DNA of 64,000 nucleotides from NCBI GenBank assembly GCA_017381935.1, contig JAFOBG010000037.1:1-64000 (forward strand). The letters run 5' to 3'. The notes beneath the pieces were generated by a model, which had not been told where the DNA came from, did no database searches, and was given only the letters and a program-made list of their open reading frames with translations. Numbering within the stretch: position 1 is the first letter of the stretch; each line of letters begins with the position of its first letter. Positions 1 to 9,045 of this stretch are shown here, in pieces. The position numbers were made by a program, and so were the translations under genes. This DNA comes from Alistipes sp. GTDB lineage: Bacteria; Bacteroidota; Bacteroidia; Bacteroidales; Rikenellaceae.

Positions 1-3000
1 AACCTCGTAAGAGAAATCAGTATCAAGTGGAAGGTTTGCATCTACACGGTAAACTGTGTTAGTCTCAGAAGTTGAAACAAGAGTAGCGTCAACCTTAACA
101 CCATCCTTATAAACCTCATAACCTGTAGCCATAGGAACGTGAGTTACATCAATCCAGAACCAACCGAAACCAGGAACTGCCTTTACCTCAGGGGTAGCAA
201 TCTTCTTAATCTCAGCAAGTGTCTTGAATGGAACTGGCTCGCAGAACATAGACTCAACATTGCCAACAATAGCCTTAATACGAACTGAGTACTCAGTATC
301 AAATGCAAGACCCTCGATAGTAGCCTCAGTCTCAGTAGTTGCAGGAAGAGTAGTCCACAAGGATGGAGATGAAGAGTTAGCATACTCTACAACATACTGC
401 TCTGCGATGTTTACCTTGTCCCAAGTAACTTTTGCATTTGTATATGAAGGAATAATCTCAATATTTTTTGGAGCAGAAAGCTTAAGATCACCATAGCTAA
501 CAACCTTAATCTCGATGTTATCAAGGTAGAAACGGTGCTGACCAGGTACGCCATTACGGTTGCCTCCGATAGCGATACGATCACCGTTCTTAATGTTGTC
601 AATGTCTATTGTGTAACGTGTCCAAGTGTCAGTCAGATTAAGAGTAGATACAGGAATACGGTTAGATGGACGAACAAAGCTATTCTCTGCATTTGATAGC
701 TGAGTACAACCGTTGAGAAGCTCGACGATGATGGTATTTGGGTCAAGACCATTGCTTGTATCCTCAGGATAAGCATCATGGACAGCAGCATCGAATGAGA
801 GTTTAACCTTTGCATATTGCTGCACACAATTAATCTCAGGTGTTACAAGCCAAGCGCACTTTGCAGATGCACCTATCTTTACATAACCTGCACGTGCGCA
901 AACAGCACCGTTAGTGTCGTCCTCTGACATCATACCCCAGGTGTTAAGACGAGTTGTAGCGATATACTTCTTAATAGTGTTGAACATACCAACCTCTACA
1001 GAAGGGTCAACGAGGTAGCAACCACGACCATCAACATCGTTAGCAACTGGGTCATCACCCTTAGCAATCCACTCCTTGCTATCCATCAAGTTACGGTTGT
1101 CGTAAGAGTAACCTGCCGCACCACGAGAATAGTCTGCAGTGATGAATAAATCAGAGAAGTCTTCATATAGGATTACATCACCAGGGTTAGCTGTAGTTTC
1201 AGGCATTGTTACAACCTTAGAAGCCTCAGTCTTAAAGGTTAATGTGTCAGATGTATGACCGGTTGATACATCTTTAACAGATACTGTGTATTCTGTATCT
1301 GCGTCCAATCCGGTAAGAATAAAACGGCAACCTTTATACGCATAATTACTCCAGATATCAGAGTTTGCAGGAATGTTCCAGCTAACTACAAGGTCATTAC
1401 CCTTCTTAAGAACGATAGTCCACGCATTGGCAAAGTCAGTGGCGTAGTCCTTCCAATTTGTAACTGACCAACCTACAATAGCATCTGAAGCAGAAATGTT
1501 TACCATCTCTACATCCACAAATGGCTGTAGTATATATTCTCTCCAATCGGATTCGAGATATTTTTCTAATGCTACATCTGGTACTGAAATAGAAAATTTA
1601 TGTGTAGGAAATACTGACGAACCAAGGGTTGGTGGCGTTTCTGCAAGAATATAAACATTTTGCAAATTATAACATCTTTTAAATGCAGAACTTCCAATTG
1701 TAGTTACGCTTTTACCGATAGTAACATCTGTAAGGTTATTGCACTTGTCGAATGCAGTATTTCCAATTGTCGTTACGCTATCAGGAATAATAACAGATGT
1801 AAGGTTACTGCAACCATAGAATGCAGACTGTCCAATTGTAGTTACGCCTTTCCCAATAGTAACAGATGTAAGGCTGCTGCAATCAAAGAATGCAGACTGT
1901 CCAATTTTAGTTACGCTATCCGGAATAGTAACAGATGTAAGGCTGCTGCATTCTCTGAATGCAGCATCTCCAATTGTCGTTACGCTATTGCCGATAGTAA
2001 CAGATGTAAGGCTTTTGCAATAGTAGAATGCATCCGGTCCAATTATAGTTACGCTATCCGGAATAGTAACAGATGTAAGGCTGCGGCAACTACTGAATGC
2101 CCACACCCCAATTTTAGTTACGCTATCCGGAATAGTAACAGATGTAAGGTTGCTGCATTCTTTGAATGCAGAATATCCAATTGTAGTTAAATCTTTATCA
2201 AAGGTTATAACCCAGCAACCCTTTGTTGTATCGTATGTATTTGACTGAATAGATGCCTCTCCAAAGGCATTTGGCTGTGTCATATATGCGGTCGTAGTTG
2301 CCTCGGTTGTACTGCCATTGGTGTACCATATCTCGTTATGCTTTGGCTTGGATACGATAAACTCACATTTCTCCATTGGACGAATGGCATTACGATTGAT
2401 AACAATCTCGTTGTCGGTTGATTTTGTCAAATATCCACTATTAGTAAGAATCTCCATTGTCAAGCCTTTCTCAAATTTTTGCGGAGGTAGGGCGATGTAG
2501 AAAGCGGTAACTTCACTTGAAAGTGTAACGCCCTGGCTGCAATTGAGAGTAACTTCAGTTAAAATTGTATCCTCAAAAACGAGATTTCCACCTACACCAT
2601 TTTCGTTGTCATCTGCTTTGCCCATCTCTGAGGCCAAAACTGATGTTGCATCTGCTGAGTTAATATAAATCTCGCCTGCGACCTGCTCGCCATTGTTACC
2701 ATTAATTTTGATACTCTGAACCTTTTCGCCGTTACCCGTCAGCTGTATTTTCAACCAACCGCACACACTTTTTAGCGATACTTGATTGTACTCGCTCTGA
2801 GACACCATAATATTGCCATCAATACCGTAACTATCTTTAATATAGGTTTGTACAGCGGGTAGATATGCCTGCACATTCCCTGTTTTAGGATTGATGTAGT
2901 AGTTCTCATTGTAAGGATATACCACCACAATATCTGACAACTCTTGCGAACCCTCGGTATAGGCGACACGCTTTAAAACGCCCTCACGCTCACCGGTCTC

Positions 3001-3240
3001 TCCCTGATATTGCCACTTTTGATTGCCATTTGAACGATAGAAAACAGATACCATATCATCCTTTGTCCAAACGGTCTTTTGAGCCTCATTGAGCTGAATA
3101 CGTGTATCACTCTGATCCTCAAAAGAGACAAAAATCTGATCTTCGACTATTGGCAGACCCTCGACATCACGAGAGTCATCTGTAGTACATGCTACAGCGA
3201 AAAGAGCTGCAATAGCAGCAAAAAGGTAGATTTTTTTCAT
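1..3240 (-). CDS. Fimbrillin-like / BspA leucine-rich-repeat / FN3 surface lipoprotein (3' end outside window)
   Basis: The reverse strand is open from an ATG at 3240 to the window edge (1080 codons seen, no stop). The N-terminus is a lipoprotein signal with lipobox FAVAC, so the product is probably anchored in the outer membrane. Residues about 25-320 resemble the fimbrillin/Mfa-like N-terminal domain found in Bacteroidales surface proteins. Residues about 340-535 hold eight 23-residue LRR_5 (BspA-type) repeats with the core LTSVTIPDSVTxIGxxAF. A region with a choice-of-anchor J (jelly-roll) appearance (YEDFSD) and fibronectin-III-like modules follow. Repeats of this type usually mediate binding to host or microbial surfaces, but the ligand is unknown. 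The domain order is read from the sequence; function is inference. Confidence 0.85.
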   Translation of the reverse strand, partial: MKKIYLFAAIAALFAVACTTDDSRDVEGLPIVEDQIFVSFEDQSDTRIQLNEAQKTVWTKDDMVSVFYRSNGNQKWQYQGETGEREGVLKRVAYTEGSQELSDIVVVYPYNENYYINPKTGNVQAYLPAVQTYIKDSYGIDGNIMVSQSEYNQVSLKSVCGWLKIQLTGNGEKVQSIKINGNNGEQVAGEIYINSADATSVLASEMGKADDNENGVGGNLVFEDTILTEVTLNCSQGVTLSSEVTAFYIALPPQKFEKGLTMEILTNSGYLTKSTDNEIVINRNAIRPMEKCEFIVSKPKHNEIWYTNGSTTEATTTAYMTQPNAFGEASIQSNTYDTTKGCWVITFDKDLTTIGYSAFKECSNLTSVTIPDSVTKIGVWAFSSCRSLTSVTIPDSVTIIGPDAFYYCKSLTSVTIGNSVTTIGDAAFRECSSLTSVTIPDSVTKIGQSAFFDCSSLTSVTIGKGVTTIGQSAFYGCSNLTSVIIPDSVTTIGNTAFDKCNNLTDVTIGKSVTTIGSSAFKRCYNLQNVYILAETPPTLGSSVFPTHKFSISVPDVALEKYLESDWREYILQPFVDVEMVNISASDAIVGWSVTNWKDYATDFANAWTIVLKKGNDLVVSWNIPANSDIWSNYAYKGCRFILTGLDADTEYTVSVKDVSTGHTSDTLTFKTEASKVVTMPETTANPGDVILYEDFSDLFITADYSRGAAGYSYDNRNLMDSKEWIAKGDDPVANDVDGRGCYLVDPSVEVGMFNTIKKYIATTRLNTWGMMSEDDTNGAVCARAGYVKIGASAKCAWLVTPEINCVQQYAKVKLSFDAAVHDAYPEDTSNGLDPNTIIVELLNGCTQLSNAENSFVRPSNRIPVSTLNLTDTWTRYTIDIDNIKNGDRIAIGGNRNGVPGQHRFYLDNIEIKVVSYGDLKLSAPKNIEIIPSYTNAKVTWDKVNIAEQYVVEYANSSSPSLWTTLPATTETEATIEGLAFDTEYSVRIKAIVGNVESMFCEPVPFKTLAEIKKIATPEVKAVPGFGWFWIDVTHVPMATGYEVYKDGVKVDATLVSTSETNTVYRVDANLPLDTDFSYEV

Positions 3241-3281
3241 ATTGATATAATTTAGTCTTTGCTTAAAAATAATTCGACTAA

Positions 3282-3289
3282 CAAAAGTA
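3282..3289 (-). promoter_or_regulatory. Candidate -7 element for the fimbrillin/BspA gene
   Basis: On the reverse strand TACTTTTG matches the Bacteroidetes -7 consensus TAnnTTTG, about 42 bases upstream of the ATG. No clear TTTG -33 element lies 19-21 bases upstream, so the call is weak. Confidence 0.4.
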
Positions 3290-3340
3290 GAAAAAAATTC
3301 GTAAACAACAACATATTTTGCCTTATTTGTATATAAATAC

Positions 3341-3374
3341 AAAAATCACCTCTGCTGATACAAGAGGTGATTTA
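3341..3374. terminator. Hairpin terminator after mltG
   Basis: An 11-bp perfect inverted repeat (AAATCACCTCT / AGAGGTGATTT) with a 9-base loop is followed by T residues on the reverse strand. It lies just downstream of the leftward mltG stop and upstream of the promoter of the next leftward gene. Confidence 0.8.
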
Positions 3375-3404
3375 TAGATTGTTTTATTTTTTAACCGAAA
3401 GTCT

Positions 3405-4439
3405 TTAGCGTCTCTTCTTGAGGCGTTTAAGAGCTTCGTTGTACTTTCGGGAGTTGGCGTTGTGCTCTGTTAGTGTTCGAGCGAAGTTATGCGTGCCATC
3501 GAACTCTGGTTTGGCACAGAAGTAGAGATAGTTATTCTTATCGTAGTTTAGAACCGCATCAATAGCTGCTATGCTTGGAATGCATATAGGCGCAGGAGGC
3601 AGTCCCGCATTGCGATAAGTATTAAAAGGTGAGTCATAGCGCAGATGTTTGTATAAAATACGAGTGAGTGAAAAGTCGCCCATAGCATACTTGACAGTAG
3701 GGCAGGCCTGAAGTGGCATACCTTTGCGCAGACGGTTGATATATACCCCCGCAATCTTTGGCATTTCGCCACGATTTTTAGTCTCTTCATATACGATAGA
3801 GGCGATAGTCATGGCTTGATATTCTGTCAGTTTAGCTTGAGTAAGTTTCTCTTTTCGGCTTGTGTTCCAAAAGGCTTTAGACTCTTTATTGATGCGCTCA
3901 AGGAGTTGCTGAGGGGTAATTGTCCAATAGACCTGATAGGTATTGGGGATAAACATTGCTATAAGTGAGTCTTTGTGGTACCCAAGTTTGGCTTTCAACT
4001 CTTTGTCTCGCATGGCTGAGAGTAGAGACAATGAGTCTGCCATAATATGTTTAGATAGCTTGCCTGCTAATTGGGGTAATGTTCGAGCGCCACCAACAAC
4101 TAAATCTATTGCCGTTTGCTCACCTAAAACGAACATTCGCACCATTTTGATAACACTCATACCCTCCTCTAAAGTATAGTGGCCTAATTTGAGTCGTTGT
4201 TCAAGATTTAGATGTGAAGCATATAAATCAAATGCAGTTCTTTTAAAAAAGTTTGGAATCTGTTGCTTGATGTTATCTGTAAAATCGGTATAGACAGTGT
4301 CATTGGTGATAAAAATAGAACTTTTCTTATCTATGGCCGAACTATAGAATGAGTTATACGTAACTATCAGAATAGCAGCAATAAAGGCGCCTGTAAATAG
4401 ACTATAGACGAATATTTTTTTTAAAATTTTGTTATTCAT
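3405..4439 (-). CDS. mltG: Endolytic murein transglycosylase MltG (YceG family)
   Basis: A 344-residue inner-membrane protein with one N-terminal membrane helix (about residues 9-28) followed by a periplasmic YceG/MltG domain. MltG cleaves nascent glycan strands and helps set their length. Diagnostic stretches are ASIVYEET (residues 213-220), AGVYINRLRKGMPLQ, PTVKYAMG and SPFNTYRNAGLPPAPICIP near residue 280. The first residue of the usual EKET-like motif reads Y here and two glutamates follow (218-219); which one acts cannot be settled by eye. The gene stands alone between an SRP RNA gene and a surface lipoprotein gene, with its own terminator. Confidence 0.92.
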   Translation of the reverse strand: MNNKILKKIFVYSLFTGAFIAAILIVTYNSFYSSAIDKKSSIFITNDTVYTDFTDNIKQQIPNFFKRTAFDLYASHLNLEQRLKLGHYTLEEGMSVIKMVRMFVLGEQTAIDLVVGGARTLPQLAGKLSKHIMADSLSLLSAMRDKELKAKLGYHKDSLIAMFIPNTYQVYWTITPQQLLERINKESKAFWNTSRKEKLTQAKLTEYQAMTIASIVYEETKNRGEMPKIAGVYINRLRKGMPLQACPTVKYAMGDFSLTRILYKHLRYDSPFNTYRNAGLPPAPICIPSIAAIDAVLNYDKNNYLYFCAKPEFDGTHNFARTLTEHNANSRKYNEALKRLKKRR

Positions 4440-4450
4440 TGTCTAAATTT

Positions 4451-4482
4451 TTTGCAAAGATACAAAAAAAGTTCTACTTTTG
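4451..4482 (+). promoter_or_regulatory. Promoter of the SRP RNA gene
   Basis: TTTG at 4451-4454 and TACTTTTG at 4475-4482 are separated by 20 bases, a full match to the Bacteroidetes -33/-7 consensus. It lies immediately upstream of the SRP RNA. Confidence 0.75.
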
Positions 4483-4485
4483 TGC

Positions 4486-4590
4486 TCGGGTAAGTCTTAT
4501 ACGACCAGCTCCTGCAGAACTCCCCCAGGCAAGGAATTGAGCAAGGGTATGCGGTTGTAGCGGTGCGATATAAGTAGCTTACCCTTTTTT
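4486..4590 (+). ncRNA. ffs: Small signal recognition particle RNA (4.5S type)
   Basis: The sequence folds as one long hairpin. GGGTAAG near the 5' end pairs with CTTACCC at 4578-4584, followed at once by a T run. The tip carries the conserved SRP helix 8: CCAGG, then CAA-GGAA-TTG (GGAA tetraloop on a 3-bp stem), then AGCAAGG, which is the Ffh-binding loop pattern. The length (about 100 nt) fits the small bacterial type without an Alu domain. Its partner Ffh is encoded at the far right of this window. Confidence 0.9.
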
Positions 4591-4816
4591 TGTGATTATA
4601 ATGACTAAGATTAAACCTCTGTATGGGGAATATTTAGTGAGGTGTTTAGGCAATGAGTACTATATGATTATCTTCTAAGTCTGACTGTTCTTACTTTTCA
4701 TCGACCATTGATTGTCGTTTATAAGCGATGTGAGTCAATGTTCATTCAAAGATAGTATCCACATGCTCTTTTCAAAATATGCCTCAATATGTGGATAGTA
4801 GTTTTCACAGATATAT
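4591..4816. other. Intergenic stretch, nothing recognised
   Basis: Between the SRP RNA and the next terminator no convincing reading frame, RNA fold or promoter was seen on either strand. Its composition is AT-rich. Confidence 0.6.
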
Positions 4817-4857
4817 AAAAAAAGATTGCCAATACAATGCTTGGCAATCTTTTTTTA
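4817..4857. terminator. Terminator of the leftward nuclease/TonB operon
   Basis: AAAAAGATTGCCAA and TTGGCAATCTTTTT form a perfect stem with a short loop, with A/T runs on both sides, so it can act in both directions. It lies just after the stop of the DUF5689-like gene. Confidence 0.85.
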
Positions 4858-4874
4858 TAAATATTTACTGCGAA

Positions 4875-6161
4875 TTACTCCATATCATCGTCTTTCAGTG
4901 TTTGTGGAAGAGCGATAGACTCTTGAGGAGTATTTGCATCAATCCATGCCTCACGAGCTGCAAGCTTTGATGAGCTAAGAGAGTTGTAATACTCTGGCAA
5001 GAAGTCCTGGAAACGGCAAGTAGTAAGCTGGAAAGCACCACTCTGGTCACGAGAACTCTCATTGAAGTTGTAGCTATGAGAATAGATTGCATAGATAGCA
5101 AGAACGCTACCTGTACTTCCATTCTCAGGTACTACTTTGCCTGCATAACGAGAGTAACCGCTGGTACGAGCAGTATAGAAACCTGGTGTAGAGGCATGAG
5201 TTGTTGATAGAGCCTCTGGATAGCAAAGAGCAATACTTCCATAGAGGCAGATATTGTTTAAGCTATAGGCTAATTTATACCAAGGCTTACTTACTACATA
5301 CTGTACTGCACCATCTACAACGATACCACTAGTACATAGCCAGCTTGGATAGATGTTGGTATTACTGCCACTGGTAAGAGCTGGATATGGCTCTGAGCCG
5401 CTCTCATCTTTTACACCACGATATGTAACTGTTAGATTGTTGAAACGGATAAGACGACCCAAGAAGTCTTTATTGTAGATGCTCTTTGCCTCGTTATAGT
5501 TGTCAACAACATAGATGTCATCTGTTGTATTTTTACCCTCAGAGAGTCTGCAATCAGCGCCCTTAAATACATGCTGTGCAACCTTGTTTGGAGATACAAT
5601 ATTTGAGTTTGCGTAGTATTTGTAGATACCATAAGCATTAAGACTCTCGGTTGGAATGTCGCCAATAGAGAGCATCATGCGGAAACTACCCATATAAAGG
5701 CCAGTAAGGCGAACATATACCCAGCAGCTCTCTCTTGTATCGAGATTGCAAGGATAGTCTGCAAATAGACCATTTGTCAGTTTTAACTCAATGGCTGCAG
5801 TTCCGTCAAAAATGTGCAAAGATTTGTAGATATTACCCTGCTCATCGTTGCTGACAACCTTACCTTTGATGTAGTAGTCTCCAACAATATAGCTATCATT
5901 ATCTAACTCTTCATCAGTACAATCATCCTCACTCAAAACAAAACGCTTGTACTTTGTCTCAGCTTTTGAGTTCGTAGAACCGGAATTATTGAGAGGAAAG
6001 AACATGTCTTTCAACTCTTTGATAGTCAGATGCTGCATACCCATAGCCTCCATTACTTCATCGCTCATCTCCATTGGAGCAGATGGAGTCTCAAATTGCT
6101 CATAGCATCCTGTAAGGGTAAGGCTGACTAATGCGATAACAAATATTTTGATAAATTTCAT
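4875..6161 (-). CDS. DUF5689-like surface lipoprotein
   Basis: A 428-residue protein with a lipoprotein signal (lipobox LTGC, Cys 19). The central part contains an OB-fold-like block (SYIVGDYYIKGKVVSNDEQG, then FDGTAAIELKL), as in DUF5689-type Bacteroidetes lipoproteins. It is the last gene of the leftward block, 12 bases after the TonB-dependent receptor gene. That position suggests an outer-membrane accessory lipoprotein for the receptor, in the way SusD-like proteins serve SusC; this is inference. It has no SusD similarity that I can see. Confidence 0.7.
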   Translation of the reverse strand: MKFIKIFVIALVSLTLTGCYEQFETPSAPMEMSDEVMEAMGMQHLTIKELKDMFFPLNNSGSTNSKAETKYKRFVLSEDDCTDEELDNDSYIVGDYYIKGKVVSNDEQGNIYKSLHIFDGTAAIELKLTNGLFADYPCNLDTRESCWVYVRLTGLYMGSFRMMLSIGDIPTESLNAYGIYKYYANSNIVSPNKVAQHVFKGADCRLSEGKNTTDDIYVVDNYNEAKSIYNKDFLGRLIRFNNLTVTYRGVKDESGSEPYPALTSGSNTNIYPSWLCTSGIVVDGAVQYVVSKPWYKLAYSLNNICLYGSIALCYPEALSTTHASTPGFYTARTSGYSRYAGKVVPENGSTGSVLAIYAIYSHSYNFNESSRDQSGAFQLTTCRFQDFLPEYYNSLSSSKLAAREAWIDANTPQESIALPQTLKDDDME

Positions 6162-6173
6162 AGTTCGTATTGT

Positions 6174-9029
6174 TTAGAATCGGAAGTAAAGATTTAGGAA
6201 GTATGTAGTTCCCAACATGTAGAAGTACTTTGAATCAAAGCGAGAGTAGAATGGCTCTGCAGGGTTAGAACCCGACTCATTACCATTCCAACCACGGGTG
6301 CGACGCATACGCATCTGCTCATAACCTCCGGTCTTTATATCTTGATTGTTGAGAATATTTTTAACTTCAGCACTGAAACCGAGCATATACTTGCGGTGGA
6401 TATACCAATTCTTACCAACACTTGCACTCAAAGTATAGGCATTGCCTAAATACTCTTGACGGCGGACATTGTTGATGTTTGATATAGCCCAAGCCTTAGC
6501 AATATCAGATGCACTCTCATTGCTTAATACATTGATGTATGACTTCACTGCATTATTTGTACGGTATGCAGGGTTCATAGAGAGATAAAGTTTGTCGTAG
6601 AAGTTAAAGTTTACAGATGCAAACCAGTTGTTGGATCCACGATAGTCCAAACCTACATTGAGTGCAACCTGAGGAGTGCTCTCTACATAGAAGTTTTTCC
6701 AGTTTACTTTATCAATCAACTCAATCTCTGCGCTATTGTCAATAATCTGAACGAAGTTTGGATTTGAAGTATAGCGATAATCACCATAGTTTAATGCTCC
6801 CTGGAATGAAATTCCATTCCAAATAGGTACATTTACAGCCAGCTCAACACCATAGTAGCGCTTGTCGATACCAGACATGGCAAAGTTGGTAAATGAAGAC
6901 TGAGTATCATCATAGAATGAGATAACCTTTGAAAGATCATTCATCTTTGTAAAGTAGCCTGATACACGAGCCTTGATGTATGGCAAATTGAGGTTGTATG
7001 TAAGCTCCGCACTATAAATCTTCTCTGTAGTCAGACCAGGATTTGACTGGTTACGAGTACGAGGAGATACAAATGCCGCTGCAAACTTAGGAGCATCTTG
7101 TATAGCGGCTGCGTTTAATGAGAGAGAGTGCGCTCCAGAGAAGCGATAGCTAAAGGCTGCCTTTGCCTTGTAAGTAAAGTAGTTCAGGTGATCAGAATCG
7201 CCGTATGAGTCATTGCCGTAACGGAAAAGACCCTTACGCCATAGACCTTGACGCCACATAGAGCTATATCCGGCCTCAAAACCGAGATTAGCCTCAAAAC
7301 CGCCATATGTTACACCATACTGAGCCCAAGCCTGTGCTTGACGAATGTGAGCATAGTAGTCGTAACCATACTTCTCACCCTCCTTTACAGCACGAGGACG
7401 GCCATGTGCAATATAGTAATCAACATCATTCTGGTAAGCGATAACATCGCTACCTTTATCACGCTCTGCGAATTTATCAATGTCGAGCCAATAGTCTCCA
7501 CCAAGCAAATCTTTTACAGTACTATAGTACTCTGTACGGTTAATACGAGCCTTTACACCGCCAATGATACGATGATTCGCATTGAAACGATGAGAGATAT
7601 TTGCAACGAAATTGTAGTCAATCTGATCTGTATGACGCTCCTCAATCATGTAGTTAGAACGGTAGCAACCTGCTACTTCGTCGCTCTTGCTTCGGTTCGC
7701 ATTAATCATACGGTCGAAATCAATTCTTCCATTCCATACAGACATAGCACCTATAGCTGCATTGATATAGTTCTCAATCTGTGAATCAGAGGTCTGTTGG
7801 AAAATACCAGGAATCTCAGGAGTAATCTGGCTCAGATAGTTTGAAGGAAGATAACGGTAGTAGTCAGGACGTGGATCAGCGCCATCTTTCCATGTGAGAG
7901 CAGAGTAACCGTTGAAGCCAAAGCGAACAGATGTTGCAGCAGTAAGTCGGGTCTTATCCGAAATGTCAAAGATGTAGTTGAGCATAGCGATAGGCTCATG
8001 AGTGCGACGAACACGGGTATTACGCAACTTACCATCCTGAAAACCTACGTTAGGGTTGTAATAGTTGCTGCCGAAAAGGTCATAAGCCTCCTGAGTAGAT
8101 GCCTGCTGAGCTCCACGCTGCTGAGGTGTGCCGAGAATAGTGAGAGCAAGACGATGTCTTGTTCCAAACAACTTCTCAACTGAGCCAAAATAGCCATAAG
8201 AGTTATAATAGATACCATCAACATATCCATTGCCACCTTGACGAGTAGATACAGAGAAACCATAAGACCAACCATTATCAAGAGCACCTGAAGCGTATGA
8301 TACCATAGCTCTCCAGCGATACATCTGGTTTGCATTAGATACACTTACTCGGAAACCTTTACGCATCTGAGAGGCGCGAGCGTTTACGTTTGTTACACCG
8401 CCAATGCCACCAACACCAAAGTTGGTTGGGGTAAGACCTGCACTGTTTTCCTGGTTACGAGTAGCATCATTCAATCCACTCCATAATGACCAAGGACCAT
8501 ATCCTGTAATGGCATCATTAAAGCGAATACCATTTAGATATACATCCTGATACATTGAATCATAACCACGAACATTGAAACGCATCTCACTAAAGCGATA
8601 TGATGCAATATTGTTGTAGATATCCTTTGATGAAGAGAGTGAAGATGGAAGAGCCTGTGTGTCTGATGCTGATGAGTCGTTGTCAAATTCAGCAAATACA
8701 GAGTCGTCCATAATCTCATTCTGCAAAGAAGGCACGATAATAACAGTTTGCAAATCTCGTACGTTTCTATCTACATGAACCATCATCTCCAGAGACTCGA
8801 AATCCGGAGCTGAGAATGTAAGACGATAATCTCCTTTTGGAAGTTCTCCAAATGTGAAGAATCCATTATCGTCTGTTGTAACACTTTGTCCGTTAGCGTC
8901 AAGAGTTACCTTAACCTGACCGACAGCAGTTCTGCCGTTTCGTGATACAACTTGACCCTTAATGCCTCCTTGTGCAAATGCAGTTAGGCTGAAAAGAGTC
9001 AAAAACGTCAATAGTAAAAGTTTTTTCAT
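6174..9029 (-). CDS. TonB-dependent outer-membrane receptor with carboxypeptidase-regulatory-like N-terminus
   Basis: A 951-residue protein with a Sec signal peptide ending LTAFAQ. Residues about 22-105 form a carboxypeptidase-regulatory-like beta domain (GGIKGQVVSRNG...GFFTFGELPKGDYRLTF). A plug domain follows (SEMRFNVRGYDSMYQDVYLNGIRFND, then GVGGIGGVTNV). The rest is rich in alternating aromatic beta strands and ends in Phe (NLYFRF), as expected for a 22-strand barrel. Such receptors import large ligands with TonB energy. The neighbours encode two predicted secreted nucleases and OB-fold lipoproteins, so the cargo may be nucleic-acid fragments (inference). Spacing to the neighbouring genes is 12-16 bases, indicating one operon. 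Confidence 0.9.
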   Translation of the reverse strand: MKKLLLLTFLTLFSLTAFAQGGIKGQVVSRNGRTAVGQVKVTLDANGQSVTTDDNGFFTFGELPKGDYRLTFSAPDFESLEMMVHVDRNVRDLQTVIIVPSLQNEIMDDSVFAEFDNDSSASDTQALPSSLSSSKDIYNNIASYRFSEMRFNVRGYDSMYQDVYLNGIRFNDAITGYGPWSLWSGLNDATRNQENSAGLTPTNFGVGGIGGVTNVNARASQMRKGFRVSVSNANQMYRWRAMVSYASGALDNGWSYGFSVSTRQGGNGYVDGIYYNSYGYFGSVEKLFGTRHRLALTILGTPQQRGAQQASTQEAYDLFGSNYYNPNVGFQDGKLRNTRVRRTHEPIAMLNYIFDISDKTRLTAATSVRFGFNGYSALTWKDGADPRPDYYRYLPSNYLSQITPEIPGIFQQTSDSQIENYINAAIGAMSVWNGRIDFDRMINANRSKSDEVAGCYRSNYMIEERHTDQIDYNFVANISHRFNANHRIIGGVKARINRTEYYSTVKDLLGGDYWLDIDKFAERDKGSDVIAYQNDVDYYIAHGRPRAVKEGEKYGYDYYAHIRQAQAWAQYGVTYGGFEANLGFEAGYSSMWRQGLWRKGLFRYGNDSYGDSDHLNYFTYKAKAAFSYRFSGAHSLSLNAAAIQDAPKFAAAFVSPRTRNQSNPGLTTEKIYSAELTYNLNLPYIKARVSGYFTKMNDLSKVISFYDDTQSSFTNFAMSGIDKRYYGVELAVNVPIWNGISFQGALNYGDYRYTSNPNFVQIIDNSAEIELIDKVNWKNFYVESTPQVALNVGLDYRGSNNWFASVNFNFYDKLYLSMNPAYRTNNAVKSYINVLSNESASDIAKAWAISNINNVRRQEYLGNAYTLSASVGKNWYIHRKYMLGFSAEVKNILNNQDIKTGGYEQMRMRRTRGWNGNESGSNPAEPFYSRFDSKYFYMLGTTYFLNLYFRF

Positions 9030-9045
9030 ATATAACAGTTAAAGA

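Noticed and set aside
1660..2190. Long rightward frame with a regular Cys/Ser/Asn repeat
   Set aside because: It is the antisense of the BspA leucine-rich repeats; the periodicity comes from the 69-bp coding repeats on the other strand.
4779..4970. Rightward 63-codon frame over the operon terminator
   Set aside because: It runs through a strong terminator hairpin and into the antisense of the DUF5689-like gene.
7248..7784. 178-codon rightward frame inside the TonB receptor gene
   Set aside because: Antisense to a clear outer-membrane receptor; no protein-like composition or start signal.
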